Positions 43,101-51,838 of a stretch of DNA of 64,000 nucleotides are shown here, in pieces. A program made the position numbers and the translations under genes. Every line of letters begins with the position of its first letter. Position 1 is the first letter of the stretch. Origin of the DNA: JABGQS01 sp963666505 (GTDB lineage: Bacteria > Bacillota > Clostridia > Christensenellales > SZUA-584); NCBI GenBank assembly GCA_963666505.2, contig CAXXXL010000005.1:121860-185859 (forward strand). The letters run 5' to 3'. The notes under the pieces were generated by a model that was given only the letters and a program-made list of their open reading frames with translations, was not told where the DNA came from and did not search any database.

Positions 43101-43936
43101 ATATAGCCACGCCTGTTTTCGACGGTGCAACTGAAGAAGAGATAATGAAATATTTCGAAGAGCTTGGGCTTAATCCAGACGGCAAGATGGTGCTGTACGA
43201 CGGCAGAAGCGGAGAACCTTTCGAAAACCGTGTCACCGTCGGATACATGTACATACTTAAGCTGCATCACCTGGTAGACGATAAGATACACGCAAGGTCT
43301 ACAGGGCCGTACTCACTGGTCACGCAGCAGCCGCTGGGCGGCAAAGCGCAGTTCGGCGGACAGCGTTTCGGCGAGATGGAAGTGTGGGCGCTTGAAGCGT
43401 ACGGCGCTGCAAACACGCTGCAGGAAATATTAACGGTAAAATCGGACGACGTTGTCGGACGTGTAAAAACATACGAAGCAATAGTCAAGGGAGAGAACAT
43501 ACCCGAACCGGGTATACCGGAATCGTTCAAGGTTCTCATCAAGGAAATGCAGGCGCTTTCGCTCGACGTTAAAGTCTTGGGCGGTGCCGGCAGGGAACTG
43601 GCTATTAAAGAGAGCATAGACGATGAAGTTACCGGACTTGAAGTCAACATAGAGGGCGAAGAAGCCGGTGCTGCCGCAGAAGGCGGCAAGGGCGAAGATC
43701 TTGACTTCTCAGAGCTAAGCTTCGACGAGATGGATGTGCCGGACCTTGATGGTCTTGACGATATCGATATCGATGATGTAGACCTTGGAGACCTTGAAAT
43801 CGACGACCTTGACTCAGACGAAGAAGAGACCGATGACGAGGACTTAAACCTCGAAGATATTGAGGTCGAGTCGCTGGAGAGCCTCATTGAAGCAGACATC
43901 GAAGATGCGCTTGAAGACGATGAGGACGATGACTAA
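40103..43936 (+). CDS. rpoB: DNA-directed RNA polymerase subunit beta
   Basis: A 1277-residue subunit forming half of the polymerase active cleft. The rifampicin pocket reads [20 protein letters not shown] then [10 protein letters not shown], the sensitive form. [12 protein letters not shown] and the C-terminal clamp connector [23 protein letters not shown] are intact. After residue about 1165 the protein carries a 110-residue, extremely acidic tail ending [11 protein letters not shown], longer than the short acidic end of Bacillus RpoB. AGGAG lies 15 bases before ATG 40103, rather far. The usual rplJ-rplL genes are not upstream; rpoC follows after 41 bases. Confidence 0.98.
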   Translation: [1277 protein letters not shown]

Positions 43937-43977
43937 GATAATTTAAGATTTTTTACATACGAGAGGAGAGGAATTAT

Positions 43978-46900
43978 TTGTTCGAACTAGGCAATTTTGA
44001 TTCCATTCAGATTGGATTGGCGTCCCCGGAAAAGATCAGAGAATGGTCGAGGGGCGAGGTTAAAAAACCGGAGACCATAAACTACAGGACGCTCAAACCC
44101 GAAAAAGACGGTCTTTTCTGTGAGCGTATTTTCGGCCCTACAAAGGACTGGGAATGCCACTGCGGACGTTATAAGAGGGTACGTTATAAGGGTATAGTCT
44201 GTGACAAGTGCGGAGTTGAAGTAACCCGTGCCAAGGTTCGCCGTGAAAGGATGGGACACATAGAGCTTGCAGCTCCTGTGTCACACATCTGGTATTTCAA
44301 AGGCATACCTTCACGTATGGGACTGCTCCTTGACATGTCGCCGAGAGAGCTTGAAAAGGTACTTTATTTTGCATCTTTTGTAGTTACAAACGCAGGTGAT
44401 ACTCCGCTTGAATACAAACAGCTTCTTTCAGACAAAGAGCTGCGTGAAGCAGAGGAAAAATACGGTGAAGATTCCTTCACGGCAAAAATGGGTGCCGAGG
44501 GTGTAAAGCTATTGCTTATGGACATCGACCTTGAAAAGGAATCTAAAGAGCTCAAAGAAGAGCTTGAAACGTGTACAGGCCAGAGGCGTATACGTGCTAT
44601 AAAGAGACTGGAAGTAGTCGAGGCTTTCCGCCAGTCGGGAAACAAACCGGAGTGGATAATACTCGACTGCATACCGATAATCCCGCCGGAACTGCGGCCA
44701 ATGGTACAGCTAGACGGCGGCAGGTTTGCGACAAGCGACCTTAACGATCTTTACAGACGTGTTATAAACAGGAACAATCGTCTGAACAGGCTTTTGACGC
44801 TGCGTGCTCCCGACATCATCGTCAGGAACGAAAAGCGCATGCTTCAGGAAGCCGTAGACGCACTTATAGACAACGGCAGGAGAGGCCGCCCTGTAACGGG
44901 ACCGGGCAACCGTCCGCTCAAGTCGCTGTCCGACATGCTTCGTGGTAAACAGGGGCGTTTCAGACAGAATCTGCTCGGCAAACGTGTCGACTATTCAGGC
45001 CGAAGCGTTATTGTTGTTGGGCCTGACCTTAAGATGTATCAGTGCGGACTGCCCAAAGAAATGGCGCTCGAGCTGTTTAAGCCCTTTGTAATGAAGAAGC
45101 TTGTCGAAGACGGCATGGCTCACAACATAAAGAGCGCGAAAAGAATGGTAGAGCGTGTACGCCCGGAAGTTTGGGGCGTGCTTGAATATGTTATTAAAGA
45201 CCATCCGGTTCTTCTTAACCGTGCACCGACGCTGCATCGTCTTGGAATACAGGCGTTCGAGCCGGTTCTTGTAGAGGGTAAGGCGCTAAAGCTTCATCCG
45301 CTCGTTTGTACTGCTTACAACGCAGACTTTGACGGAGACCAGATGGCTGTTCACGTACCGCTTTCTGTGGAAGCGCAGGCTGAATGCCGTTTCCTCATGC
45401 TTGCAGCCAACAACATACTGAAACCGCAGGACGGAAAACCGGTCGTCAGCCCGACACAGGATATGGTCATAGGAAGCTATTACATGACCATAATGAGGGA
45501 TGATGTGAAGGGATGCGGCAGCTATTTCTCGGCAGAGGACGAAGCGGTGCTTGCATACCATACGGGCGCAGTAGACCTTCAGGCGCAGGTTAACGTGAGG
45601 TTTACAAGGCAAGTTAACGGCGAGATGGTCAGTAAATTTGTAAAGACCACTCCGGGCAGGATAATATTCAACGAAGCTATACCGCAGGATCTTGGGTTTG
45701 TTGACAGGACGCAGGAAGGCAGCGAGTTCAAGCTCGAGATAGACTTCCTTGTCGGCAAAAAGCAGCTTGGCAAGATCGTCGATTTCTGCTATAGGAAATA
45801 CGGCGAAACTAAAACATCAGAAGTGCTTGACGAAATAAAGCGCCTTGGTTTCCACTATTCTACTCTGGGAGCCATAACCATAAGCGTCAGCGATATAAAG
45901 ATACCGAAAGAAAAGGCAGAGCTGATTGATGCTGCCGAGCAGAAGGTTTTCGATATAGAGAAGAAATTCAAGCGTGGTTTCCTCACAAACGATGAGAGGA
46001 AGAGCAACGTTATCAAGGTCTGGTCAGAGACAACAGACAAAGTAGCGGATGCGCTGATAGCAGGACTGTCCCAGTATAATCCGGTCAACATGATGGCGGA
46101 CTCGGGTGCAAGGGGCTCTAAGAACCAGATAAGGCAGCTTGCCGGTATGCGTGGATTGATGGCAGATCCGTCGGGCGCTATCATAGAGATACCTATCCGT
46201 GCAAACTTCCGTGAAGGCCTGACTGTTCTTGAGTTCTTCATATCTACTCATGGTGCAAGGAAAGGTCTTGCTGACACGGCTCTGAGAACAGCCGACTCGG
46301 GTTATCTTACCCGCCGTCTGGTAGATGTCAGCCAGGATGTTATAGTCCGTGAAGAGGACTGCCTGAAAGAAGGCGATGCTATAAGCGGAGTCTGGGTGGA
46401 AGATGTTAAAAACGGCAAAGAAGTCATAGAACCGTTTATAGACCGTATCGGAGGAAGACACGCAGCGGCAGATATAGTCCATCCGGAAACGGGCGAAGTT
46501 ATAGTTAAAACAAATGAGTTCATAACATATGAACTATGCAACAAGATAGAAGCAGCCGGCATCAAGGGTGCATATATAAGGTCAGTCCTGACGTGTAAGA
46601 CAAGACACGGCGTATGTGCAAAGTGCTATGGCTCAGACATGTCAAACGGCAGAAAAGTCAGCATAGGCGAAGCTGTAGGTATAATAGCTGCCCAGTCGAT
46701 AGGCGAGCCGGGCACCCAGCTTACGATGAGAACATTCCATACAGGCGGTGTTGCGGGAAGCGATATCACACACGGTCTGCCTCGTGTTGAAGAGCTTTTC
46801 GAGGCAAGAAAGCCGAAAGGCCTTGCCATCATTAGTGAGATAGCAGGAAAGATTTCTATCGACGACAACAAGAAAAAGACTGAAGTTACCGTTACCAGCG

Positions 46901-47592
46901 ATGACGGAATGGCGGAAAACTATACAATTCCATTCGGTTCAAGGGTAAAGGTGCAGGTCGACGAAACAATAGATGCCGGAGACGAGCTGACCGAAGGCTC
47001 TATAAACCCGAACGATATACTGAAGATCAAGGGCGCCAAAGGCGTTCAGGCTTATCTGTTAAAAGAAGTTCAGATGGTTTATCGCCTGCAGGGCGTTGAG
47101 ATATCCGACAAGCATATAGAGGTAATAATACGTCAGATGCTTAAAAAGTGTAAGATAGAGGATTCCGGGGACACAGAACTGCTTCCGGGCTCGCTGGTTG
47201 ATATTTACCAGTTTGACGATGCTAATGAAGAGATGATAAAGGAAGGCAAGAAGCCGGCAACGGCACGCCGTGTACTGCTCGGCATCACTAAAGCATCTCT
47301 TGCAACAGATTCGTTCCTCTCGGCTGCTTCGTTCCAGGAGACGACGAGAGTGCTCACCGAAGCCGCTATCAAAGGCAAGAGCGATCCGCTTCTCGGCCTT
47401 AAAGAAAACGTTATAATAGGAAAGCTCATACCGGCAGGAACGGGCATGAGAAGATACAAGAACATAGAAGTAATAAAAAACATACTAAACGAGGACATTG
47501 TAGAAGGCGTAAAGATGAACGGTGCGGAATACTCCAGCCTGTTTGCCGACTATAGCGATGAAGCGCCGGACGATTTGAATCTGGAGCTTTGA
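43978..47592 (+). CDS. rpoC: DNA-directed RNA polymerase subunit beta'
   Basis: A 1204-residue subunit with the catalytic NADFDGDQM motif at about residues 448-456 (three Asp that hold Mg2+). The N-terminal zinc site is CHCGRYKRVRYKGIVCDKCG and the second zinc site is CKTRHGVCAKCYG. The trigger loop region NLREGLTVLEFFIS-like (here NFREGLTVLEFFISTHGARK) and QSIGEPGTQLTMRTFH are intact. The start is TTG after GAGAGGAGAGG. It is cotranscribed with rpoB. Confidence 0.98.
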   Translation: MFELGNFDSIQIGLASPEKIREWSRGEVKKPETINYRTLKPEKDGLFCERIFGPTKDWECHCGRYKRVRYKGIVCDKCGVEVTRAKVRRERMGHIELAAPVSHIWYFKGIPSRMGLLLDMSPRELEKVLYFASFVVTNAGDTPLEYKQLLSDKELREAEEKYGEDSFTAKMGAEGVKLLLMDIDLEKESKELKEELETCTGQRRIRAIKRLEVVEAFRQSGNKPEWIILDCIPIIPPELRPMVQLDGGRFATSDLNDLYRRVINRNNRLNRLLTLRAPDIIVRNEKRMLQEAVDALIDNGRRGRPVTGPGNRPLKSLSDMLRGKQGRFRQNLLGKRVDYSGRSVIVVGPDLKMYQCGLPKEMALELFKPFVMKKLVEDGMAHNIKSAKRMVERVRPEVWGVLEYVIKDHPVLLNRAPTLHRLGIQAFEPVLVEGKALKLHPLVCTAYNADFDGDQMAVHVPLSVEAQAECRFLMLAANNILKPQDGKPVVSPTQDMVIGSYYMTIMRDDVKGCGSYFSAEDEAVLAYHTGAVDLQAQVNVRFTRQVNGEMVSKFVKTTPGRIIFNEAIPQDLGFVDRTQEGSEFKLEIDFLVGKKQLGKIVDFCYRKYGETKTSEVLDEIKRLGFHYSTLGAITISVSDIKIPKEKAELIDAAEQKVFDIEKKFKRGFLTNDERKSNVIKVWSETTDKVADALIAGLSQYNPVNMMADSGARGSKNQIRQLAGMRGLMADPSGAIIEIPIRANFREGLTVLEFFISTHGARKGLADTALRTADSGYLTRRLVDVSQDVIVREEDCLKEGDAISGVWVEDVKNGKEVIEPFIDRIGGRHAAADIVHPETGEVIVKTNEFITYELCNKIEAAGIKGAYIRSVLTCKTRHGVCAKCYGSDMSNGRKVSIGEAVGIIAAQSIGEPGTQLTMRTFHTGGVAGSDITHGLPRVEELFEARKPKGLAIISEIAGKISIDDNKKKTEVTVTSDDGMAENYTIPFGSRVKVQVDETIDAGDELTEGSINPNDILKIKGAKGVQAYLLKEVQMVYRLQGVEISDKHIEVIIRQMLKKCKIEDSGDTELLPGSLVDIYQFDDANEEMIKEGKKPATARRVLLGITKASLATDSFLSAASFQETTRVLTEAAIKGKSDPLLGLKENVIIGKLIPAGTGMRRYKNIEVIKNILNEDIVEGVKMNGAEYSSLFADYSDEAPDDLNLEL

Positions 47593-47611
47593 TTACCGGG
47601 GGGAAGAAATT

Positions 47612-48373
47612 ATGCCAAAGAATAAAAACTGTGCGATAACGGATTCATCGCTGTGTCAGTGGCTTAATAAGGATTGTTCCAGCTGCTATATAAACACGCT
47701 GAAGAACGATGAAGCAAAGCAGGAAGCTCTCGACAGCTTTGAAGTTATGCTTTCGCTTCTGCCGGACGATTTTGACGAACTGTCAGGCGAGAAGTGCCAG
47801 TTCTGTATAAAAGACCCTAAAAAACGTGCAGGCTATGCTGTTACTGATCTTGGTCATGCAGAGCCTAAGACGATGAAGGGAATGTTCTTCGGAATCGGCA
47901 AGAAGGTTCGCAGGCGAATTGGCTCAATGGTGCCGCTGAACATATCGATATGCAGGGACTGCCGCAGAGTATACAGAATGGCGGAAGGTATAAAGTGGAT
48001 GTCACTTCTTCTGCTTACGGCAATATCAATAATTATTGTAAGTCTGCCGTTTTTCTCATCAATGTTCAAAGTATCGGCTTCCGTTGTACCATATGCAGTT
48101 ATTGCAGGCGGGCTGGTGCTGGGCTATTTTGTAGGAAAGCTTATTACGACGCAGTATATCAAGGCAAAGAGCGAAGAGACCTATCTTAACGTATTCGATA
48201 TACCTATCTGTGCAAAGATGCAGGAAGCCGGATGGTTCCTTATCCAGGAGAATCCGGGGGTGACAAGGTTTATTTTCTCTAAAAAGCCTGTGCTGCATAA
48301 GATAGAAGGGCTGAAAAAATTCCAAAGTTCACTTAAAGATGATTTTGAGCAAACATCCTTTTTAGAGCATTGA
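47612..48373 (+). CDS. Unknown two-helix membrane protein with cysteine pairs
   Basis: A 253-residue protein I do not recognise. The cytosol-like N-terminal 120 residues hold cysteine groups DCSSC, EKCQFC and SICRDC, which may bind a metal. Two hydrophobic helices lie at about 130-150 and 155-178. A basic C-terminal tail of about 70 residues has the odd stretch GWFLIQENPGVTRFIFSKK. It starts 19 bases after rpoC with a GGGGGAAG site and is probably on the same transcript, between rpoC and the L7Ae gene. It may be a lineage-specific insertion in this operon. Confidence 0.75.
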   Translation: MPKNKNCAITDSSLCQWLNKDCSSCYINTLKNDEAKQEALDSFEVMLSLLPDDFDELSGEKCQFCIKDPKKRAGYAVTDLGHAEPKTMKGMFFGIGKKVRRRIGSMVPLNISICRDCRRVYRMAEGIKWMSLLLLTAISIIIVSLPFFSSMFKVSASVVPYAVIAGGLVLGYFVGKLITTQYIKAKSEETYLNVFDIPICAKMQEAGWFLIQENPGVTRFIFSKKPVLHKIEGLKKFQSSLKDDFEQTSFLEH

Positions 48374-48461
48374 CAACTAGGTGTACGGGTGTTAAAATGT
48401 CTCTGCTGTGCGCATTTTTAAGATGCGGCATAGCCTTTTGTCCGCATGGAGGATTGATTTT

Positions 48462-48716
48462 GTGGGTATTGTAGAAGATCTGTCAGATTCAGAAAAACGG
48501 ATTGTCGGATCTAAGCAGGTAATTAAACAGGCAGACAGCTTAAAAGGCGGCAAGGTTTATATAGCAAAGGATGCTGACGAGCCACTTATAGAAAAACTGA
48601 TGCAAGCATGTGAAGAGCACAGTATAGAATATGACATTTCACATACAATGCATCAAATAGGCAGTGCGAGCGGCATACAGGTTGGCAGTGCATGCGCCGC
48701 CGTGAAACGACAGTAA
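48462..48716 (+). CDS. L7Ae/YbxF-type ribosomal protein
   Basis: An 84-residue L7Ae-fold protein starting at GTG 48462, nine bases after GGAGG. The core VGSKQVIKQADSLKGGKVYIA and the end SGIQVGSACAAVKR fit the YbxF/YlxQ group, which binds kink-turn RNA. YbxF lies between rpoC and rpsL in many Firmicutes, as here. In-frame sequence upstream to 48408 has no binding site and does not match the family. Confidence 0.9.
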   Translation: MGIVEDLSDSEKRIVGSKQVIKQADSLKGGKVYIAKDADEPLIEKLMQACEEHSIEYDISHTMHQIGSASGIQVGSACAAVKRQ

Positions 48717-48723
48717 AAACACC

Positions 48724-48739
48724 CCCTTTAGCTAAAGGG
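48724..48739 (+). other. Small hairpin in the rpsL leader
   Basis: CCCTTTAGCTAAAGGG is a perfect palindrome giving a 6-bp stem with loop AGCT, between the L7Ae gene and rpsL. No T run directly follows. It could be an attenuator or an mRNA processing site. Confidence 0.4.
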
Positions 48740-48794
48740 TTGCAAGAGGGGTTTCAATAAAAATAAAAGTAAGAAAGGAGGCAGCGATACTGAC

Positions 48795-49169
48795 ATGCCT
48801 ACAATTAACCAATTGGTTAAACAGGGAAGAAAGAGTGCTACTACAAAGAGCGCCGCTCCTATCCTGAAACAGAGCCCTCAGAAAAGAGGAGTATGTCTCA
48901 CGGTAAGAACGATGACTCCTAAAAAGCCAAATTCTGCCCTTAGAAAAATTGCCAGAGTTCGCCTGGTCAACGGCCTTGAAGGTACTGCGTACATTCCGGG
49001 AATTGGCCACAATCTGCAGGAGCACAGTGTTGTTCTTATAAGAGGCGGCAGGATAAAAGACTTGCCGGGCGTTAGATATCATATAGTCAGAGGCGCACTT
49101 GACAGCGCCGGAGTAGCTGACAGGAAACAGGCCCGTAGTAAATACGGCGCTAAACGTCCTAAGAAGTAA
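48795..49169 (+). CDS. rpsL: 30S ribosomal protein S12
   Basis: A 124-residue decoding-site protein. TPKKPNSALRKIARVRL and the later GGRIKDLPGVRYH are intact, so both lysines at which streptomycin resistance arises have the wild-type residue. AAAGGAGG precedes the start. It heads the rpsL-rpsG-fusA-tuf group. Confidence 0.98.
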   Translation: MPTINQLVKQGRKSATTKSAAPILKQSPQKRGVCLTVRTMTPKKPNSALRKIARVRLVNGLEGTAYIPGIGHNLQEHSVVLIRGGRIKDLPGVRYHIVRGALDSAGVADRKQARSKYGAKRPKK

Positions 49170-49185
49170 TTAGAAGGAGGAAAAC

Positions 49186-49656
49186 ATGCCAAGACGTGGT
49201 AGTGCTCCAAAGCATGAAGTCTTGCCAGACCCTATATATAAGTCGATAGTACTGACCAAACTGATTAATCAGGTCATGCTGGACGGAAAAAGGGGAACGG
49301 CGCAAAAGATTTGTTATGATGCTTTTGATATAATCAAAGAAAAAATGGGGCTGGAACCTTTAGAGGTTTTTGAAAAGGCCATGGAGAACATCATGCCTGT
49401 TCTTGAAGTTAAAGCAAGAAGAGTGGGTGGTGCGACATACCAGGTGCCTGTAGAAGTGAGACCGGAAAGAAGGCAGACACTTGCCATAAGATGGATGGTC
49501 ATAAACACAAGGAAGAGAAACGAAAAGACGATGAGTCAGCGTCTCTCAGGAGAAATAATGGATGCTTATAACAGCACCGGTGCAAGTGTTAAGAAACGTG
49601 AAGACATGCACAAGATGGCAGAAGCCAACAAGGCGTTTGCACATTACAGGTGGTAA
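49186..49656 (+). CDS. rpsG: 30S ribosomal protein S7
   Basis: A 156-residue protein that organises the head of the small subunit. MPRRGSAPKHEVLPDPIY and VGGATYQVPVEVRPERRQTL are universal S7 segments. It lies 16 bases after rpsL with AGAAGGAGG. Full length. Confidence 0.98.
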   Translation: MPRRGSAPKHEVLPDPIYKSIVLTKLINQVMLDGKRGTAQKICYDAFDIIKEKMGLEPLEVFEKAMENIMPVLEVKARRVGGATYQVPVEVRPERRQTLAIRWMVINTRKRNEKTMSQRLSGEIMDAYNSTGASVKKREDMHKMAEANKAFAHYRW

Positions 49657-49681
49657 GCAGTAGAGATGATGGAGGAAAAGA

Positions 49682-51742
49682 GTGCCTAGAAAGTACCCGC
49701 TCGAAAAAACAAGAAATATAGGGATTATGGCGCATATTGATGCGGGCAAGACTACGACTACCGAACGTGTGCTTTACTACACGGGCAGGACATACAAGAT
49801 CGGAGAGGTTCACGACGGCGATGCTGTTATGGACTGGATGGAGCAGGAGCAGGAGCGTGGGATTACCATTACTTCTGCTGCGACTACGGCACAATGGCGT
49901 GGATATGGCATCAATATTATCGACACACCCGGGCACGTTGACTTTACTGTAGAGGTTGAAAGATCGCTTCGTGTACTCGACGGCGCTGTTGCTGTTTTCT
50001 GTGCAAAAGGCGGGGTAGAGCCCCAGTCCGAGACAGTGTGGCGGCAGGCTACCAAGTATAAGGTGCCAAGGCTTGCCTATGTCAATAAGATGGATATAAT
50101 GGGTGCGGACTATCTTAATACTATCCAGATGATGAAAGACCGCCTTAATGCCAACCCGGTTCCGATACAGCTGCCTATAGGCAAGGAAGACAGCTTTAAA
50201 GGTATAGTTGACCTTATCGATATGCAGGCTCTTGTATACATCGACGATCTTGGCACAAAGTCAGAGAAGACGGCTATACCTGAAGACATGAAAGCTCTTG
50301 CGGATGAATACCGTGAAAAGCTTATTGAGTCTGTTGCCGAGCATAACGACGCATTACTGGAGAAATATTTCGAAGGTGAAGAGATAAAGCATGAAGAGCT
50401 TGTTGCTGCCATAAGGGAAGCCACTATAGACCTTGACATAGTACCGGTCACCTGTGGTTCATCCTATCGCAACAAGGGCGTTCAGCCGCTTCTTGACGCT
50501 ATAGTAGATTTCATGCCGTCACCGCTGGATGTTCCGCCTATAGTAGGGCAGAATTCAAACGGGAATGACGAAGTGAGAAAGCCCGGTGACGACGAACCGT
50601 TTGCGGCGCTTGCGTTCAAGATAATGGCAGACCCGTTCGTAGGCAAACTTGCGTTCATACGTGTCTATTCCGGAACGCTTAAAACGGGCTCATACGTGTA
50701 TAACTCTACAAAGCAAAATCGTGAGCGCATAGGCAGGATACTGCAGATGCATGCAAACGCTCGTGAAGAGATAGACGCTGTGCACGCCGGCGACATCGCA
50801 GCCGTTGTAGGCTTCAAGCAGATAACGACAGGCGATACGCTGTGTGACGACAAGCGTCAGGTCATCTTAGAAAAGATGGATTTCCCAGAGCCGGTCATAG
50901 AAGTGGCTATAGAGCCAAAGACAAAAGCGGGCAGGGAAAAGCTGACTATGGCGCTGGTAAAACTGGCTGAAGAAGACCCGACGTTCAAGACGTATACCAA
51001 CCATGAGACCGGCCAGACTATAATAGCTGGTATGGGAGAGCTTCATCTGGAAATAATCGTAGACCGTATGATGCGTGAGTTCAAGGTTGAGGCAAAGGTG
51101 GGCAAACCACAGGTCTCATACCGTGAGACCATCAAGAAGGCGGTAAAAGCTGAAGGTCTATACAAGAAGCAGACGGGCGGCAAGGGACAGTTCGGCCATG
51201 TTATAATAGAGGTGGAACCGACTGAAGCCGGAAGCGGTTACGAATTCGTAAACAAGATAGTCGGCGGAGCTGTGCCAAAGGAATACATATCTCATGTTGA
51301 TGCCGGAATAAAGGAAGCCGCAAAGAACGGTATACTTGCTGGTTTTGAGGTAATGGACTTTAAAGCAACATTAGTAGACGGCTCATATCACGAAGTAGAC
51401 TCTTCAGAGATCGCTTTCAAGGTTGCCGGCAGTCTTGCTTTCAAGCAAGCAATGAAAAAGGCTTCACCTGTACTTCTCGAACCTATCATGGCAGTGGAAG
51501 TGGTGGTGCCGGAAGACTACCTTGGCGATGTTATGGGAAACCTTAACTCAAGACGGGGGCAGATAGAAGGTACGCAGATGCGTGCCGGAGCGCAGGTTAT
51601 TAACGCAAAGATACCGCTGTCCGAGATGTTCGGATATGCGACAGACCTAAGATCCAGAACGCAGGGGCGTGGTACATTCACTATGCAGTTCTCGCATTAC
51701 AACGAAGTGCCAGGCAGCATTGCAGAAAAGATAATAGGTTAA
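49682..51742 (+). CDS. fusA: Elongation factor G
   Basis: A 686-residue translocase. AHIDAGKTTTTERVLYYTG is the P-loop, ERGITITSAAT switch I, DTPGHVDF switch II and NKMD the guanine site. Domains II-V follow in the normal order, ending in QFSHYNEVP. It is the canonical fusA type, not the recycling paralogue, from its place between rpsG and tuf. The start is GTG after GGAGG. Confidence 0.98.
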   Translation: MPRKYPLEKTRNIGIMAHIDAGKTTTTERVLYYTGRTYKIGEVHDGDAVMDWMEQEQERGITITSAATTAQWRGYGINIIDTPGHVDFTVEVERSLRVLDGAVAVFCAKGGVEPQSETVWRQATKYKVPRLAYVNKMDIMGADYLNTIQMMKDRLNANPVPIQLPIGKEDSFKGIVDLIDMQALVYIDDLGTKSEKTAIPEDMKALADEYREKLIESVAEHNDALLEKYFEGEEIKHEELVAAIREATIDLDIVPVTCGSSYRNKGVQPLLDAIVDFMPSPLDVPPIVGQNSNGNDEVRKPGDDEPFAALAFKIMADPFVGKLAFIRVYSGTLKTGSYVYNSTKQNRERIGRILQMHANAREEIDAVHAGDIAAVVGFKQITTGDTLCDDKRQVILEKMDFPEPVIEVAIEPKTKAGREKLTMALVKLAEEDPTFKTYTNHETGQTIIAGMGELHLEIIVDRMMREFKVEAKVGKPQVSYRETIKKAVKAEGLYKKQTGGKGQFGHVIIEVEPTEAGSGYEFVNKIVGGAVPKEYISHVDAGIKEAAKNGILAGFEVMDFKATLVDGSYHEVDSSEIAFKVAGSLAFKQAMKKASPVLLEPIMAVEVVVPEDYLGDVMGNLNSRRGQIEGTQMRAGAQVINAKIPLSEMFGYATDLRSRTQGRGTFTMQFSHYNEVPGSIAEKIIG

Positions 51743-51838
51743 TATGTAACAACGGGATTTTTTAGCGCAATGGCGTTATCCGTTTAACATAAAACTAAAA
51801 CTAAGTAAATTAAAAAGATTGATTAGGAGGAAAGATCA

